DNA of 58,592 nt from JAUXFS01 sp050329575 (GTDB taxonomy: Bacteria > Pseudomonadota > Alphaproteobacteria > Rhodospirillales > Defluviicoccaceae): NCBI GenBank assembly GCA_050329575.1, contig JBHJOP010000069.1:1-58592 (forward strand), given 5' to 3'. A program made the position numbers and the translations under genes. This document shows positions 44,852 to 53,139 of the stretch, in pieces. Positions within the stretch are counted from its first letter, which is position 1; every line of letters starts with the position of its first letter. The notes under the pieces were generated by a model. It had not been told where the DNA came from. It searched no databases and was given only the letters and a program-made list of their open reading frames with translations.

Positions 44852-45280
44852 ATGTATGTTGCCGACATTCTCAAAGCCAAGGGTGGCAAGGTGATCTCGC
44901 TGCCGTCGACCGAGCCGCTGGCGACCGCCGTCAAGATGCTCGCCGAGCACCGCATCGGCGCGGTGCTGGTGGTCGACGTCGGGGGCGGCATCGCCGGCAT
45001 CCTCTCTGAGCGCGATATCGTCCGCGCCCTGCACGCCCAGGGCGATTCGATCTTCACCAAGAAGGTCGGTGAGATCATGACGACCGAGGTCGTCACGTGC
45101 GATCCGAAGGATCCGGTTGCGGCGATCATGGGAATGATGACGGCGCAGCGCTTCCGACACGTTCCCGTCGTCGAGGAAGGAAAACTGATCGGAATGATCA
45201 GCATCGGCGACGTGGTGAAGAGCCGGATCGAGGAGGCACAGGCCGAAGTCGAGGCTCTCCGCCACTACATCTCGCTGTAG
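44852..45280 (+). CDS. Tandem CBS-domain protein
   Basis: 142 residues; GGGAGGAG precedes the ATG. Two CBS domains: residues ~8-65 (IGAVLVVDVGGGIAGILSERD) and ~73-130 (MTTEVVTCDPKDPV, RHVPVVEEGKLIGMISIGD). The C-terminal helix (RIEEAQAEVEALRHYI) is typical of stand-alone bacterial CBS proteins, which bind adenosine nucleotides and regulate partners. It is 24 bp after the ligase gene, perhaps in the same transcript. Confidence 0.88.
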   Translation: MYVADILKAKGGKVISLPSTEPLATAVKMLAEHRIGAVLVVDVGGGIAGILSERDIVRALHAQGDSIFTKKVGEIMTTEVVTCDPKDPVAAIMGMMTAQRFRHVPVVEEGKLIGMISIGDVVKSRIEEAQAEVEALRHYISL

Positions 45281-45318
45281 GCGGTTGGTCCCGCTATGGG
45301 CGGACAGGATGGGGTGCG

Positions 45319-45882
45319 TCAGCGGTGGTCGTGTTGGCGCTCCCACTCGATGATATCGTGATGAAGGGCCTGGTAGCGCTGGCCGACGTCGCTGCCGAAC
45401 AGCGGATCGTCCTCGTCGGTCATCCGCGCTTCGAGTTGGGCCCAATCCTGATCGGTCAGCGCTTCCAGCGCTCTCGGGAAGAACACCCGTTCCTCCCGTT
45501 CGAGGTGACGTAGTTGGCAGTCGACGAACTCCCGAGTTAACTGGGTCAGACCGGCACCCGGTGTCGCCCTCCCCTCGCAAACCACGCGCACCCTCGACGC
45601 CAGTGCGCGCACCTTCGCCGCGAGGTTCTCATGCTCGTGCTTGAGGTCGCCGATGATGTTGGCCGCCGCCGGGTCGCGCTCGCACAATCGGCCGAAGACG
45701 AGTTCCTCCTTCGGGTGGTGATAGAGATCGGGGTAGCTGAGAAAATAGTCGATGACGCCCTCGATGATGTCATGGTCCGGTTCGCCAGCCCGCTCGAGAA
45801 TACCCATCTGGCGCTCGAGGGCCTTGAGAAGCCTGGCGATATTGCCGTGCTCATGGCGCAGCACGGTGACGATGCGCGTCAT
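45319..45882 (-). CDS. Hemerythrin HHE-domain protein
   Basis: 187 residues. Iron-ligand candidates are HEHGNIARL near the start, HHPKEELVF, LKHEHENLAAK and RHLEREERVFFP, the HHE repeats of DUF/YtfE-like hemerythrins. Possible roles are O2/NO sensing or iron handling. It is separate from the bacteriohemerythrin at 26289, a single gene, convergent with the CBS gene 38 bp away. Confidence 0.85.
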   Translation of the reverse strand: MTRIVTVLRHEHGNIARLLKALERQMGILERAGEPDHDIIEGVIDYFLSYPDLYHHPKEELVFGRLCERDPAAANIIGDLKHEHENLAAKVRALASRVRVVCEGRATPGAGLTQLTREFVDCQLRHLEREERVFFPRALEALTDQDWAQLEARMTDEDDPLFGSDVGQRYQALHHDIIEWERQHDHR

Positions 45883-46037
45883 CCTCGGCCGTTCCTTCCC
45901 TGGGCTCCGACTGTCCCGCCTCGACAGGCCGCGGCCCTTTGGTCCTCGCGTAGCACATGGCCGCGGGCGGCGCTACGGGTATTCAGGCACGTCTTGCCGG
46001 CGCGGCGGTCGGCCCGCCCTCGCGGCGGGCGCAGTCG

Positions 46038-46421
46038 CTAGCCGAACCGGAGACCCGCGTTGAAGATCCGGGCGAGCGCGAGACCCAGCCCGACACCGAC
46101 GGCATTGGCCAGCATATCCTCGACACTGCCGAAGCGTCCCGGAATGAGGGACTGCAGACCCTCCAGAGATGCGCCCAGGACCAGCAGTCCGAGGCACAGC
46201 CATCCGTGCCGCCGGCGATCCGGAAAAGCGATGGCGCCGGTGAACGCAAGAGCAAGATAGGCGAGAGCGTGCTGCAGTTTATCCCACAGACCGACCCCCG
46301 GCAGGGACGGTGCGGGAATCAGCGACAGGAGCGTCACCACCGCGACGCCACCGAGAAAGGCGGCGATCGCTGCGCGACGGACGAGAACGGCAACCGGCGT
46401 TCGGCCTCTTGCGGACATCAT
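46038..46421 (-). CDS. VanZ-family membrane protein
   Basis: 127 residues from the ATG at 46421; a further in-frame GTG at 46445 is possible. Four hydrophobic segments: AIAAFLGGVAVVTLLSLI, ALAYLALAFTGAIAF, WLCLGLLVLGASLEGL and MLANAVGVGLGLALA. Family residues seen are KLQHALAY and ASLEGLQ...GRFGSVEDMLAN. Function unknown beyond the VanZ-like label. Confidence 0.8.
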   Translation of the reverse strand: MMSARGRTPVAVLVRRAAIAAFLGGVAVVTLLSLIPAPSLPGVGLWDKLQHALAYLALAFTGAIAFPDRRRHGWLCLGLLVLGASLEGLQSLIPGRFGSVEDMLANAVGVGLGLALARIFNAGLRFG

Positions 46422-46545
46422 CGACAATCGTCTAACACGGATCACGGAGCGTCGGCCAGTGCGCCGGCCGGCCGGGCTTCGACAGTCTTGTTCCGCGCGT
46501 GGTTCCCCGATATGTCTGGGGTGCGTTCACGCTGAGAGGTTTCCC

Positions 46546-47670
46546 GTGCCCCAGCCTTCTGCCGCGGTCGCCTTGCGAGCTCTGCTGCGCCGTCCCGAAA
46601 TCCACGCGGTACCCGGCTGTTTCGATGCCCTGTCGGCGCGGCTGATCGAGCGGGCCGGTTTTCCGTTGGCATACATGGACGGTTTCGCGGTGACCCTCGC
46701 CCGGCTCGGACTGCCGGACGCGGGTCTGATCTCCTACGGCGAGATTGTCGACCAGGGACGCGACGTCTGTGCCGCGGTCACGATCCCGGTGATCGGTGAC
46801 GGCGGCTGCGGCCATGGCGGCGCGATGAATGTCAAACGGACGGTGGACGGCTATGCGGCCGCCGGCTTCGCAGCCATCGTGATCGGGGACAGATCGACCG
46901 CCAGGGTCGACGGCGGCGGACCGGCCAAAGGAGTCATCGACCGGGACGACGCACTGGTCAGGGTGGCGGCCGCGTGCGATGCCCGCGACGAGGGCTCTGG
47001 AATCGTCGTCGTCGCTCGGACCGATGCGGGCGCCGGCGGCGATCTCGACGAGGCGCTGTGGCGGGCCCAGGCGTTCGCCGATCAGGGGGCGGACATCATC
47101 TTCCTGGGAACGCCGTGCGCCGGCAAGGACTTGGAGCGGTTCTGCGCGCAGGTGGCGGTCCCGAAGATGCTCGTGCTCGGCGCGCACGACGAAGCGACGC
47201 TCGATCGATTGCAGGCGGTCGGAATCAGGCTCGCCGTCGATCCGCTGACGCCGATGACGGCGGCGGCCGGGGCGATGGAGGGGGCGCTGGTCGCTCTCAG
47301 GGAACGGCGGCCGGTGATCGGCGCCATCGAAGCGTCACGGCTTAGCGATATCGCCGGCTTGCCGCGCCACATCGAGATCGAGACCGGATACGGGGTCGAC
47401 GACGGCAGGCGCGTGCGGCGACCGGTGGCGATCCCGGCACCGCGGGACCGGTCCTTCCGTCCCCGCGCCGGGGGCGAGAACGGTGCGCCGAAATCCTCGC
47501 CCGGCCATTGGATCGTCGGCGCGATGTTCGTGCTGATCGGCGTCTTCTCGCTGCACATGGCATCGCAAGCCGAGGACCGGGTGACCTACCTCGGTGGCAT
47601 CGCCTTCTTCGTCGCGACCGTGCTGTTCATCTTCTGGCTGATCCACAAGGTGACCGGCGAAAAGACCTGA
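46546..47670 (+). CDS. Divergent PEP-mutase/isocitrate-lyase-family protein with two-helix membrane tail
   Basis: 374 residues. The GTG at 46546 has GAGAGG six bases upstream. Residues 1-~260 follow the PEP mutase/isocitrate lyase barrel: PGCFDALSARLIERAGFP, GLPDAGLISYGEIVD, IPVIGDGGCGHGG and VVVARTDA. The usual metal motif DxD-TGYG reads DGG-CGHG (residues 85-91), so the second Asp is gone. The IxxED strand reads IVIGDRS, and there is no KxCGH lyase loop. After a Pro/Arg linker the C-terminus (from ~317) has two helices (WIVGAMFVLIGVFSLHM, YLGGIAFFVATVLFIFWLI). The fusion is unusual and the activity cannot be assumed. Confidence 0.75.
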   Translation: MPQPSAAVALRALLRRPEIHAVPGCFDALSARLIERAGFPLAYMDGFAVTLARLGLPDAGLISYGEIVDQGRDVCAAVTIPVIGDGGCGHGGAMNVKRTVDGYAAAGFAAIVIGDRSTARVDGGGPAKGVIDRDDALVRVAAACDARDEGSGIVVVARTDAGAGGDLDEALWRAQAFADQGADIIFLGTPCAGKDLERFCAQVAVPKMLVLGAHDEATLDRLQAVGIRLAVDPLTPMTAAAGAMEGALVALRERRPVIGAIEASRLSDIAGLPRHIEIETGYGVDDGRRVRRPVAIPAPRDRSFRPRAGGENGAPKSSPGHWIVGAMFVLIGVFSLHMASQAEDRVTYLGGIAFFVATVLFIFWLIHKVTGEKT

Positions 47671-47893
47671 CGCCGGCCGTATCCGCACCTCCCTCCGATG
47701 GCCGGCAACTGTCCTGTTGGCGACCCCAATAAGTTGTGGTACGGTACTGAAAACAAGTAATAGGGAGGACTGGCCGCCCGACTCCGGTCCGGTTGCCGCC
47801 CCCCGCGGGTGAAGCGGTACTCCCTGTTTGGTGAAATCACGGCGGTCGATCGGGACGCGGTGTCCGCCGACGGGATACCAGGGAGGATGGACC

Positions 47894-48040
47894 GTGCCGA
47901 GAGTGGAAGTGATCGTGGCGGTCGTGTTGGCTTTGGCAGCCGCCTACGTTTGGATGCGCTGGGACGAACACCGCGAGCTGCGCAAGCAAAGAATCGCAAA
48001 CCCGACCCGCGGCGAGACACGCGATGCCGAGCGTTCGTGA
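47894..48040 (+). CDS. Small one-helix membrane protein
   Basis: 48 residues. The GTG at 47894 has GGGAGGA at 47881-47887. An N-terminal helix (VEVIVAVVLALAAAYVWM) is followed by a strongly charged tail (RWDEHRELRKQR). No family was recognised. The preceding 223 bp (47671-47893) have no other gene. It overlaps nothing and sits upstream of the Sel1 gene. Confidence 0.5.
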   Translation: MPRVEVIVAVVLALAAAYVWMRWDEHRELRKQRIANPTRGETRDAERS

Positions 48041-48146
48041 CGGCGGGAACGCCGCGTCGGTTCGGACGCGAACCGAGCCCCGATTGCCGAACGGCGAAGC
48101 CAATCGCCCGACAGATCGGCAGAAACGCGAACGGGAGAAGCGCGCC

Positions 48147-48602
48147 ATGACCGCCACCGTGCTCCGTCGCCTCGTGTTATGGGTGGGATTGCTGCTACCG
48201 CTCACCGCCCATTCGGATCCGATGCCAGCCGCGACCGCGGACGCCGATCGGAAGACCCTTGGGCTGCGCCTCATCGCGGGGATCGAGACTGATCGCCCGG
48301 AGGACAACGACGCCTTCAGCGCCGAAGTGGTGAACCGTCTGCGCGCCGCAGCCGACCAGGGATCGGCCGCGGCACAACGAGACCTCGGGCTCGCCTACCA
48401 TGTCGGCTGGGGAGTGGAGCCCACCGCGACGGAAGCGGTCCGCTGGTTGCGGACGGCGGCGGCGCACGGGGACCGGGCGGCGGCGGCCAACCTGGTGCAG
48501 GTGCACGCACGGCAATGGGCTGCCCCGGCCTGCGCCGATGCGGGCCTTCCTGCGGCCTGGCGGTGCCGACGGATGCCGCCCCGGCTCACGCTGGAGCCAT
48601 GA
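48147..48602 (+). CDS. Exported Sel1-repeat protein
   Basis: 151 residues. The signal peptide is VLWVGLLLPLTAHS. One clear Sel1 unit (AAAQRDLGLAYHVGWGVEPTATEAVRWLRTAAAHG is the span, residues ~74-110) is flanked by partial helices on both sides. Four cysteine/tryptophan positions near the C-terminus (PACADAG, AWRCRR) may form a disulfide. Sel1 proteins are scaffolds for protein contacts; the partner is unknown. Confidence 0.72.
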   Translation: MTATVLRRLVLWVGLLLPLTAHSDPMPAATADADRKTLGLRLIAGIETDRPEDNDAFSAEVVNRLRAAADQGSAAAQRDLGLAYHVGWGVEPTATEAVRWLRTAAAHGDRAAAANLVQVHARQWAAPACADAGLPAAWRCRRMPPRLTLEP

Positions 48603-48942
48603 CCTATCTGCCGGCGCGGGCCGAGGCCGTGGCAGTCCTGCGTCCGGAGATTTCGGGAGCACCGGATTTTTCGAGACAACTACTCCGTTTGGAGGTTTCC
48701 GGAGTTCAGCCGATGCGATAATCTCGCATCGACGGTAGACGCAAGACCGTCAATTAACGACGCATCGTCGTCGTCAAGCTGGGCCTTCCCGCGTCATCCA
48801 CCCCCCCTTTGGCGCGGGAAGGCCTTTTTGTCGGAGGTCGCGTTCCCGGATCGACTTGGCCCCGAGGGGGCTGGTGGGTGAGGACGTCGTCTCGGGCGCC
48901 GACGACGGAGGGGGCGTGCGGCACTCCCACCGAAGTCCGTCT
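48603..48942. other. Intergenic region, 340 bp, containing a terminator
   Basis: No gene was recognised. It contains the hairpin terminator at 48782 and, beyond it, about 110 bp before the end of the convergent protease gene. Confidence 0.6.
48782..48829 (+). terminator. Rho-independent terminator
   Basis: A perfect 12-bp stem, GGCCTTCCCGCG (48782-48793) with CGCGGGAAGGCC (48813-48824), has a 19-base loop and is followed directly by TTTTT (48825-48829). It ends the plus-strand transcript of the Sel1 gene. Confidence 0.9.
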
Positions 48943-49797
48943 CTACCGAGACAGCCCGGCCCCGGCCATCAATGCCTTGGCGTGACGGATCGGGATTGCA
49001 TAAGTGATGCCGCTGGGATCGCGAAGAATCTTTTCCTTCGTTTCCTTGATAACGACGCTGCCGACGATTCCAATCACCTCCCCGGTCGCGGCATCGTAGA
49101 GGGGGCTCCCGCTGTTGCCGGGGTAAGCGGTGGCATCGAGCTGAAACACCGGGTAATTTTCCTCGAGCCGGCGGATCATCCGGTTGTCGAGCTGCCGCGG
49201 AGACGGCGGCGCCACCGCTGCCGGGGCAATCGCCGAGACGATTCCGCGGTGTGTCACCGGGTGGAGCCCGAGCACCGGGGCGATCGGGAAGCCGGTGAAG
49301 GCGACGCTCTGGCCCTCCATGACCGCCGTGTCATTGCCGAGTGCGAGCGGCGTGAGGGGCGACCCGGTCATGCGCAGCAGCGCGATGTCGTGCACGCGAT
49401 CCTCGGCCACTTTCTCACTCGGCCGGAACTCCATGCGCTCGCCCTGCGCGATAAACACCCCCAGTGCTTCGCGGTGTCGGTCCTCTAGCGCGTCGGGAAG
49501 GACATGGGCGTTGGTCATCACGTGCAGGCCGTCGGCAACGACGAAGCCGGTGCCCCGCAGACTGGCGGGCGGGCGCCGAGTGGCCTGATAGGTTCCGACC
49601 GCAACAACACTCGGCTTGATCCGCCGCACCGCATCACGCAGATCGACGGCCACCGCCTCCGGCGGGAACGCGAACAGCAGTGCAGGCAGCGCCATCAGCA
49701 GCACGCGGGCGAGTGGGCGGATGGCCGCCGCTGTAACCGCCCGGCCGCCGCGCTCGCCGACGCCAATGGCAGGATTCCTTTGGATGATCACGCGCAT
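48943..49797 (-). CDS. Exported trypsin-like serine protease
   Basis: 284 residues. A hydrophobic export signal is at about residues 28-50 (LARVLLMALPALLFAFPPEAVA). The long pre-region suggests a later GTG start at residue 21 is possible. The catalytic triad is complete: His98 (TNAHVL), Asp137 (VHDIALL) and Ser229 (YPGNSGSPL). There is no PDZ domain after the protease domain, unlike DegP. It probably acts in the periplasm on misfolded or specific proteins. Single gene, convergent with the terminator above. Confidence 0.88.
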   Translation of the reverse strand: MRVIIQRNPAIGVGERGGRAVTAAAIRPLARVLLMALPALLFAFPPEAVAVDLRDAVRRIKPSVVAVGTYQATRRPPASLRGTGFVVADGLHVMTNAHVLPDALEDRHREALGVFIAQGERMEFRPSEKVAEDRVHDIALLRMTGSPLTPLALGNDTAVMEGQSVAFTGFPIAPVLGLHPVTHRGIVSAIAPAAVAPPSPRQLDNRMIRRLEENYPVFQLDATAYPGNSGSPLYDAATGEVIGIVGSVVIKETKEKILRDPSGITYAIPIRHAKALMAGAGLSR

Positions 49798-49882
49798 TCA
49801 ATCCACCCCCGGCAAACGGTAGCACGGATCAAGGATAAATCGACACCCACTGTCTCCGGGCGAGCGAGGCAGCCGGGCCGAC

Positions 49883-50512
49883 TCAACCCCGGGCGCTGGG
49901 CCTGCCGCTCACCGACTGGTACCAACGGCGGGCGTGGGTGGCCTCCTCGGGCAGCCGGATCTTCATCCATCCGGCGAAGTCGACCACCACCATCGCCAGA
50001 ATGTCGGCGGCAGTGAAGCGATCCCCGGCGACGTAGGCGGCGTCGGCGAGGTGGTCGTCGAGCCGGGCAAGAAAGCGCTGCGCTCGCAGCTTTCCGCGGT
50101 CGGCGAGTTCGGGAATCTGGGCATAGGCGTCGGGTCCCGTCAGCGCCCGGTCCTTGAGCCCTGGCGCCGCGTTGCGGAAGGCCTCGGCCACCGCCTGCCA
50201 ACCTTCGCTTTCGATCCGCCACACCTGGTCGGCGACGATCGCCTTCTCGATGGCGGTGGTGCCGAGCAGCGGCGGGTCGGGAACCGATTCTTCGAGATAA
50301 CGCCAGCACCCTTGCGTCGAGGTCAGCCGTGTTCCGTCGTCGAGTTCGAGCACCGGAACGGTGCCATTGGGATTGATCGCCCGGAACGCCGGCGACAGAT
50401 GCTCGCCGCGGCGGAGATCAACCTCGCGGGTGGCTACCGCGATCCCCTTCTCGGCAATGAAGATTCGAACCAAGCGCGGACTGGGAGCGGTGCTGCAGTC
50501 GTAGAAGATCAT
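49883..50512 (-). CDS. Glutathione S-transferase family protein
   Basis: 209 residues. The thioredoxin-like N-terminal half has SPRLVRIFIAEKGI, LSPAFRAINPNGTVPVLELDDG and LTSTQGCWRYLEE. The helical C-terminal half has YVAGDRFTAADILAMVVVDFAGWM, with the conserved capping Asp. Small-molecule or unknown electrophile conjugation. Standard family member. Confidence 0.88.
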   Translation of the reverse strand: MIFYDCSTAPSPRLVRIFIAEKGIAVATREVDLRRGEHLSPAFRAINPNGTVPVLELDDGTRLTSTQGCWRYLEESVPDPPLLGTTAIEKAIVADQVWRIESEGWQAVAEAFRNAAPGLKDRALTGPDAYAQIPELADRGKLRAQRFLARLDDHLADAAYVAGDRFTAADILAMVVVDFAGWMKIRLPEEATHARRWYQSVSGRPSARG

Positions 50513-50624
50513 TGGCTCGTCCTCCTCTGACGCCCCTTTCTAACGCGTTTTTGGTGCGCGGTCGCGGTCCGTTCGGCTGCCAGCCTCTGTACGTCGCGCC
50601 AGCGGTCGATCATCATCCCTGCCC

Positions 50625-51434
50625 ATGTGCCGCCTATATGGATTTCGCGCCACCGCTCCGACCCGGGTCGAGTGCGCCCTCGTTCATGCCCAGAATGCCC
50701 TGATGGTGCAAAGCCGCCAAGACGGTGACGGCCAGGATCACGGCCACGGTTGGGGCATCGCCACCTATGCCGAGGATTTCCCCCGGGTCGAGCGCCAGGC
50801 GTGGGCGGCCTACCACGGCGAGCACTTCCGGCGCGCCGCCGCGCAGATCTTCGCGCCGACCGTTCTCGCGCACGTCCGGCGGGCGACGATCGGGGCGCCG
50901 GGGCTGGCCAATACCCACCCGTTCGCCGACGGCCGGTGGACGTTCGTCCACAACGGTACCGTCGCCGCCTTCGATGCGGTGCGCCGGAGGATGCTGGCGG
51001 CGATGAGCGACCGCCACCGCACCGCGATCGTCGGCGAAACCGACAGCGAGCACGTGTTCAGGCTGCTGCTGACCCTCCACGACGCGGCGCCGAACCGCTC
51101 GATCGCCGAGACCCTGCGCATTGGTGCAAAGACGGTCCTCGGCTGGTGTGAGCGGGCGGCACCGGGAGCGGAGGTCGGCTTCAACGTGATCTTCACCGAT
51201 GGCAAAACCCTGGTCGGCACCCGCTGGGGCCGTACCCTCTACAGCCTGACGCGGGACGGCATCGAGCCCTGCCCGATTTGCGGTCGTCCGCACCTCCGCG
51301 AGCGGCCGGCGCTTCCCTACCGATCCGTCGAGGTCGCCTCCGAAGCGCTTACAGACGAACCGTGGCAGGAGGTGCCGGACCGCTCGCTGTACATGATCAG
51401 CCCGGATGTCGTGCTTCACGTCGAGCCACTGTGA
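50625..51434 (+). CDS. Class II glutamine amidotransferase (YafJ-like)
   Basis: 269 residues. The N-terminus MCRLYGFRA provides the nucleophilic Cys2 after Met removal. HGHGWGIATY, THPFADGRWTFVHNGTV and ETDSEHVFRLLL are the Ntn-hydrolase glutaminase motifs. A YafJ-like enzyme releases ammonia from glutamine or an amide; there is no synthase domain. It belongs to the set of amide-processing genes seen in this part of the window (42855, 43688), although not adjacent. Confidence 0.88.
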   Translation: MCRLYGFRATAPTRVECALVHAQNALMVQSRQDGDGQDHGHGWGIATYAEDFPRVERQAWAAYHGEHFRRAAAQIFAPTVLAHVRRATIGAPGLANTHPFADGRWTFVHNGTVAAFDAVRRRMLAAMSDRHRTAIVGETDSEHVFRLLLTLHDAAPNRSIAETLRIGAKTVLGWCERAAPGAEVGFNVIFTDGKTLVGTRWGRTLYSLTRDGIEPCPICGRPHLRERPALPYRSVEVASEALTDEPWQEVPDRSLYMISPDVVLHVEPL

Positions 51435-51519
51435 CGCGACCGTCGTTGCGCATCTGGGAGCATCCCCTCAGAGAACCCCGTTCGTCCCGCCACAGCCACC
51501 GGACCGCAGGCACGATCCC

Positions 51520-51798
51520 ATGCTTCAACTCGCCACCATTTTCGCCGCCGTGTTCGTCGCCGAACTCGGCGACAAGACCCAGCTCGCCACACTGCTGTTC
51601 GCGATCGACGGCAAGAGCCATCCGTTCCTGGTTTTTCTTGCCGCGGCGGGCGCGCTCTGCCTTTCCAGCGGGCTTGCCGTTGCCGTCGGGACGTACGGCG
51701 CCCGCTACCTCGACCTGGTCCCGCTCAAGCTCGTCGCCGGCGTCGGCTTCATCGCGATCGGCCTGTGGACCCTGATCGAGTATGTCCGTGACGGATGA
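51520..51798 (+). CDS. Half-size GDT1/TMEM165 (UPF0016) family membrane protein
   Basis: 92 residues. A single copy of the family repeat carries the signature VAELGDKTQLATLLF (E-x-G-D-K-T) in the first helix, with two further helices. Most members have two such halves (~190-200 residues) and transport Mn/Ca against H+. This one-repeat form must dimerise if it transports. A later Met or upstream start would not add the second repeat, so the short form is real in this sequence. Confidence 0.85.
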   Translation: MLQLATIFAAVFVAELGDKTQLATLLFAIDGKSHPFLVFLAAAGALCLSSGLAVAVGTYGARYLDLVPLKLVAGVGFIAIGLWTLIEYVRDG

Positions 51799-51828
51799 CC
51801 GGACGGGAATCGGGGTCCGCGGCCCGCT

Positions 51829-52611
51829 TCACACCGCCTGCAACTGCTCGAACACGAGACGGGCAATGAACAACAGATCGTCCCGCGACATTGTGCCGAT
51901 CAGCCCGTAGGCGAGCGATCCGTCCATCCAGAAGAACGCGGAGACGCCGCGGTCCGAAACGAACCGGAACGCGGCCTCCCGCCCCTCGGCGTCGGTTCGC
52001 ACGTAGAGGGTGAGCCTTCGTCCGCCGCTGTCTTCGTACATGAACTGGGCCGCCGGCAGCCCGCCGTCGGGCAACAGCCGTCCGCCGATCAGATCGAAGC
52101 CGGCGGCATTCAGCGCCGGCGCCCGGACCTTGTGACCGAGGCGATTGGACAGCCAGGCGACCAGATGAGCCTCCTCGTCCGCGCCGACCTCGACCGGGTG
52201 ACGGGTTTCGGAGACGTAGACGACATGGGCGCCGACCGCCTGGCGGACGAACCCGTGGTTGGCGACCTGCCTCTCAATCTGGTGGCCGTGCAGCACCCAT
52301 CCGGCCAGCCCACCGATCAGCAATAGTATCAAGGCGGCGGCAATTCGCGTCGATGTCTGCGTCCGCCCCGGGGTTGATGCGAGCCGCCCTCGCGCCAGCG
52401 CCGCTTCTATCTTCGCCGGCAACGGTTCGCTCAACACGCCGTCGTACAGGGCGTGAAGCTCCCTTTTTTGCGCGACGTACGCACGCACCCGGGCGGCATC
52501 GTCGGGGTTATCGGCGAGCCACCGTTCGATGGTGGCGCGGGCGTCGACATCCAACTCGCCGTCTACGTAGGCATGGAGTTCCGCTTCGCCGAGCGGCCGC
52601 CGCGCCGTCAT
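51829..52611 (-). CDS. Anti-sigma factor, membrane-spanning
   Basis: 260 residues. The N-terminal anti-sigma domain starts EAELHAYVDGELDVDARATIERWL, the usual anti-sigma helix opening, without a clear zinc CxxC. One helix (IAAALILLLIGGLAGWVL, about 90-107) is followed by a ~150-residue extracytoplasmic domain (VYVSETRHPVEVGADEEAHL, then DLIGGRLLPDGG). The ATGA overlap with the sigma gene upstream makes this its cognate regulator. Confidence 0.88.
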   Translation of the reverse strand: MTARRPLGEAELHAYVDGELDVDARATIERWLADNPDDAARVRAYVAQKRELHALYDGVLSEPLPAKIEAALARGRLASTPGRTQTSTRIAAALILLLIGGLAGWVLHGHQIERQVANHGFVRQAVGAHVVYVSETRHPVEVGADEEAHLVAWLSNRLGHKVRAPALNAAGFDLIGGRLLPDGGLPAAQFMYEDSGGRRLTLYVRTDAEGREAAFRFVSDRGVSAFFWMDGSLAYGLIGTMSRDDLLFIARLVFEQLQAV

Positions 52612-53123
52612 CTCACCCGCCGTAGGCCGGACGCGCCATGGCTGCCTTCCATCAACCGGCGCAGGCGCTCGCGTCCTCGTGCCAGACGCGACATCACTGT
52701 TCCGACCGGTACGCCGATCACATCCGCCGCCTGCCGGTAGCTCAGATCCTCGAGGCCGATCAACAACAGCACCTCGCGCTGGTTTTCGGGCAGCATGTCC
52801 AACGCACGCTGGAGGTCTCGAACGGCCAGAGCGTCATGCTGGTTGGGCGCCCTTGCGCCGGTCTGGTCCCCTTCGAAGGCCACATCAACGGTCGTTACCC
52901 GCCGCTGGTCGCGGCGCACCGCATTGGCATGAAGGTTGTGCAGGATCGTGAACAACCAAGCCCGCAGATTGCTGCCGACCTGAAACAGATGCAGCCGTGA
53001 CATCGCTCGCTCGAGGGTATCCTGGACGAGGTCGTCGGCGTCATCGGCATCGCGTAGCAATGCGCGGGCGTAACGCCTGAGGGCCGGCGTGTTTCGCTCC
53101 ACCTCGTTCACCAAGTCGCTCAC
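52608..53123 (-). CDS. ECF-type RNA polymerase sigma factor, 5' end next to IS630
   Basis: 171 residues from the GTG at 53123. No ATG or clear ribosome site is available: upstream the frame runs into the IS630 element at ~53140. Region 2 is ADDLVQDTLERAMSRLHLF and NLRAWLFTILHN; region 4 is LPENQREVLLLIGLEDLSYRQAADVIGVPVGTVMSRL. The native promoter and possibly the original start codon have been displaced by the insertion. A TTG nine bases further in is the only other candidate. The gene may be silenced or driven from the element. Confidence 0.8.
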   Translation of the reverse strand: MSDLVNEVERNTPALRRYARALLRDADDADDLVQDTLERAMSRLHLFQVGSNLRAWLFTILHNLHANAVRRDQRRVTTVDVAFEGDQTGARAPNQHDALAVRDLQRALDMLPENQREVLLLIGLEDLSYRQAADVIGVPVGTVMSRLARGRERLRRLMEGSHGASGLRRVR

Positions 53124-53139
53124 AGTCGGTAGTCTAGTG

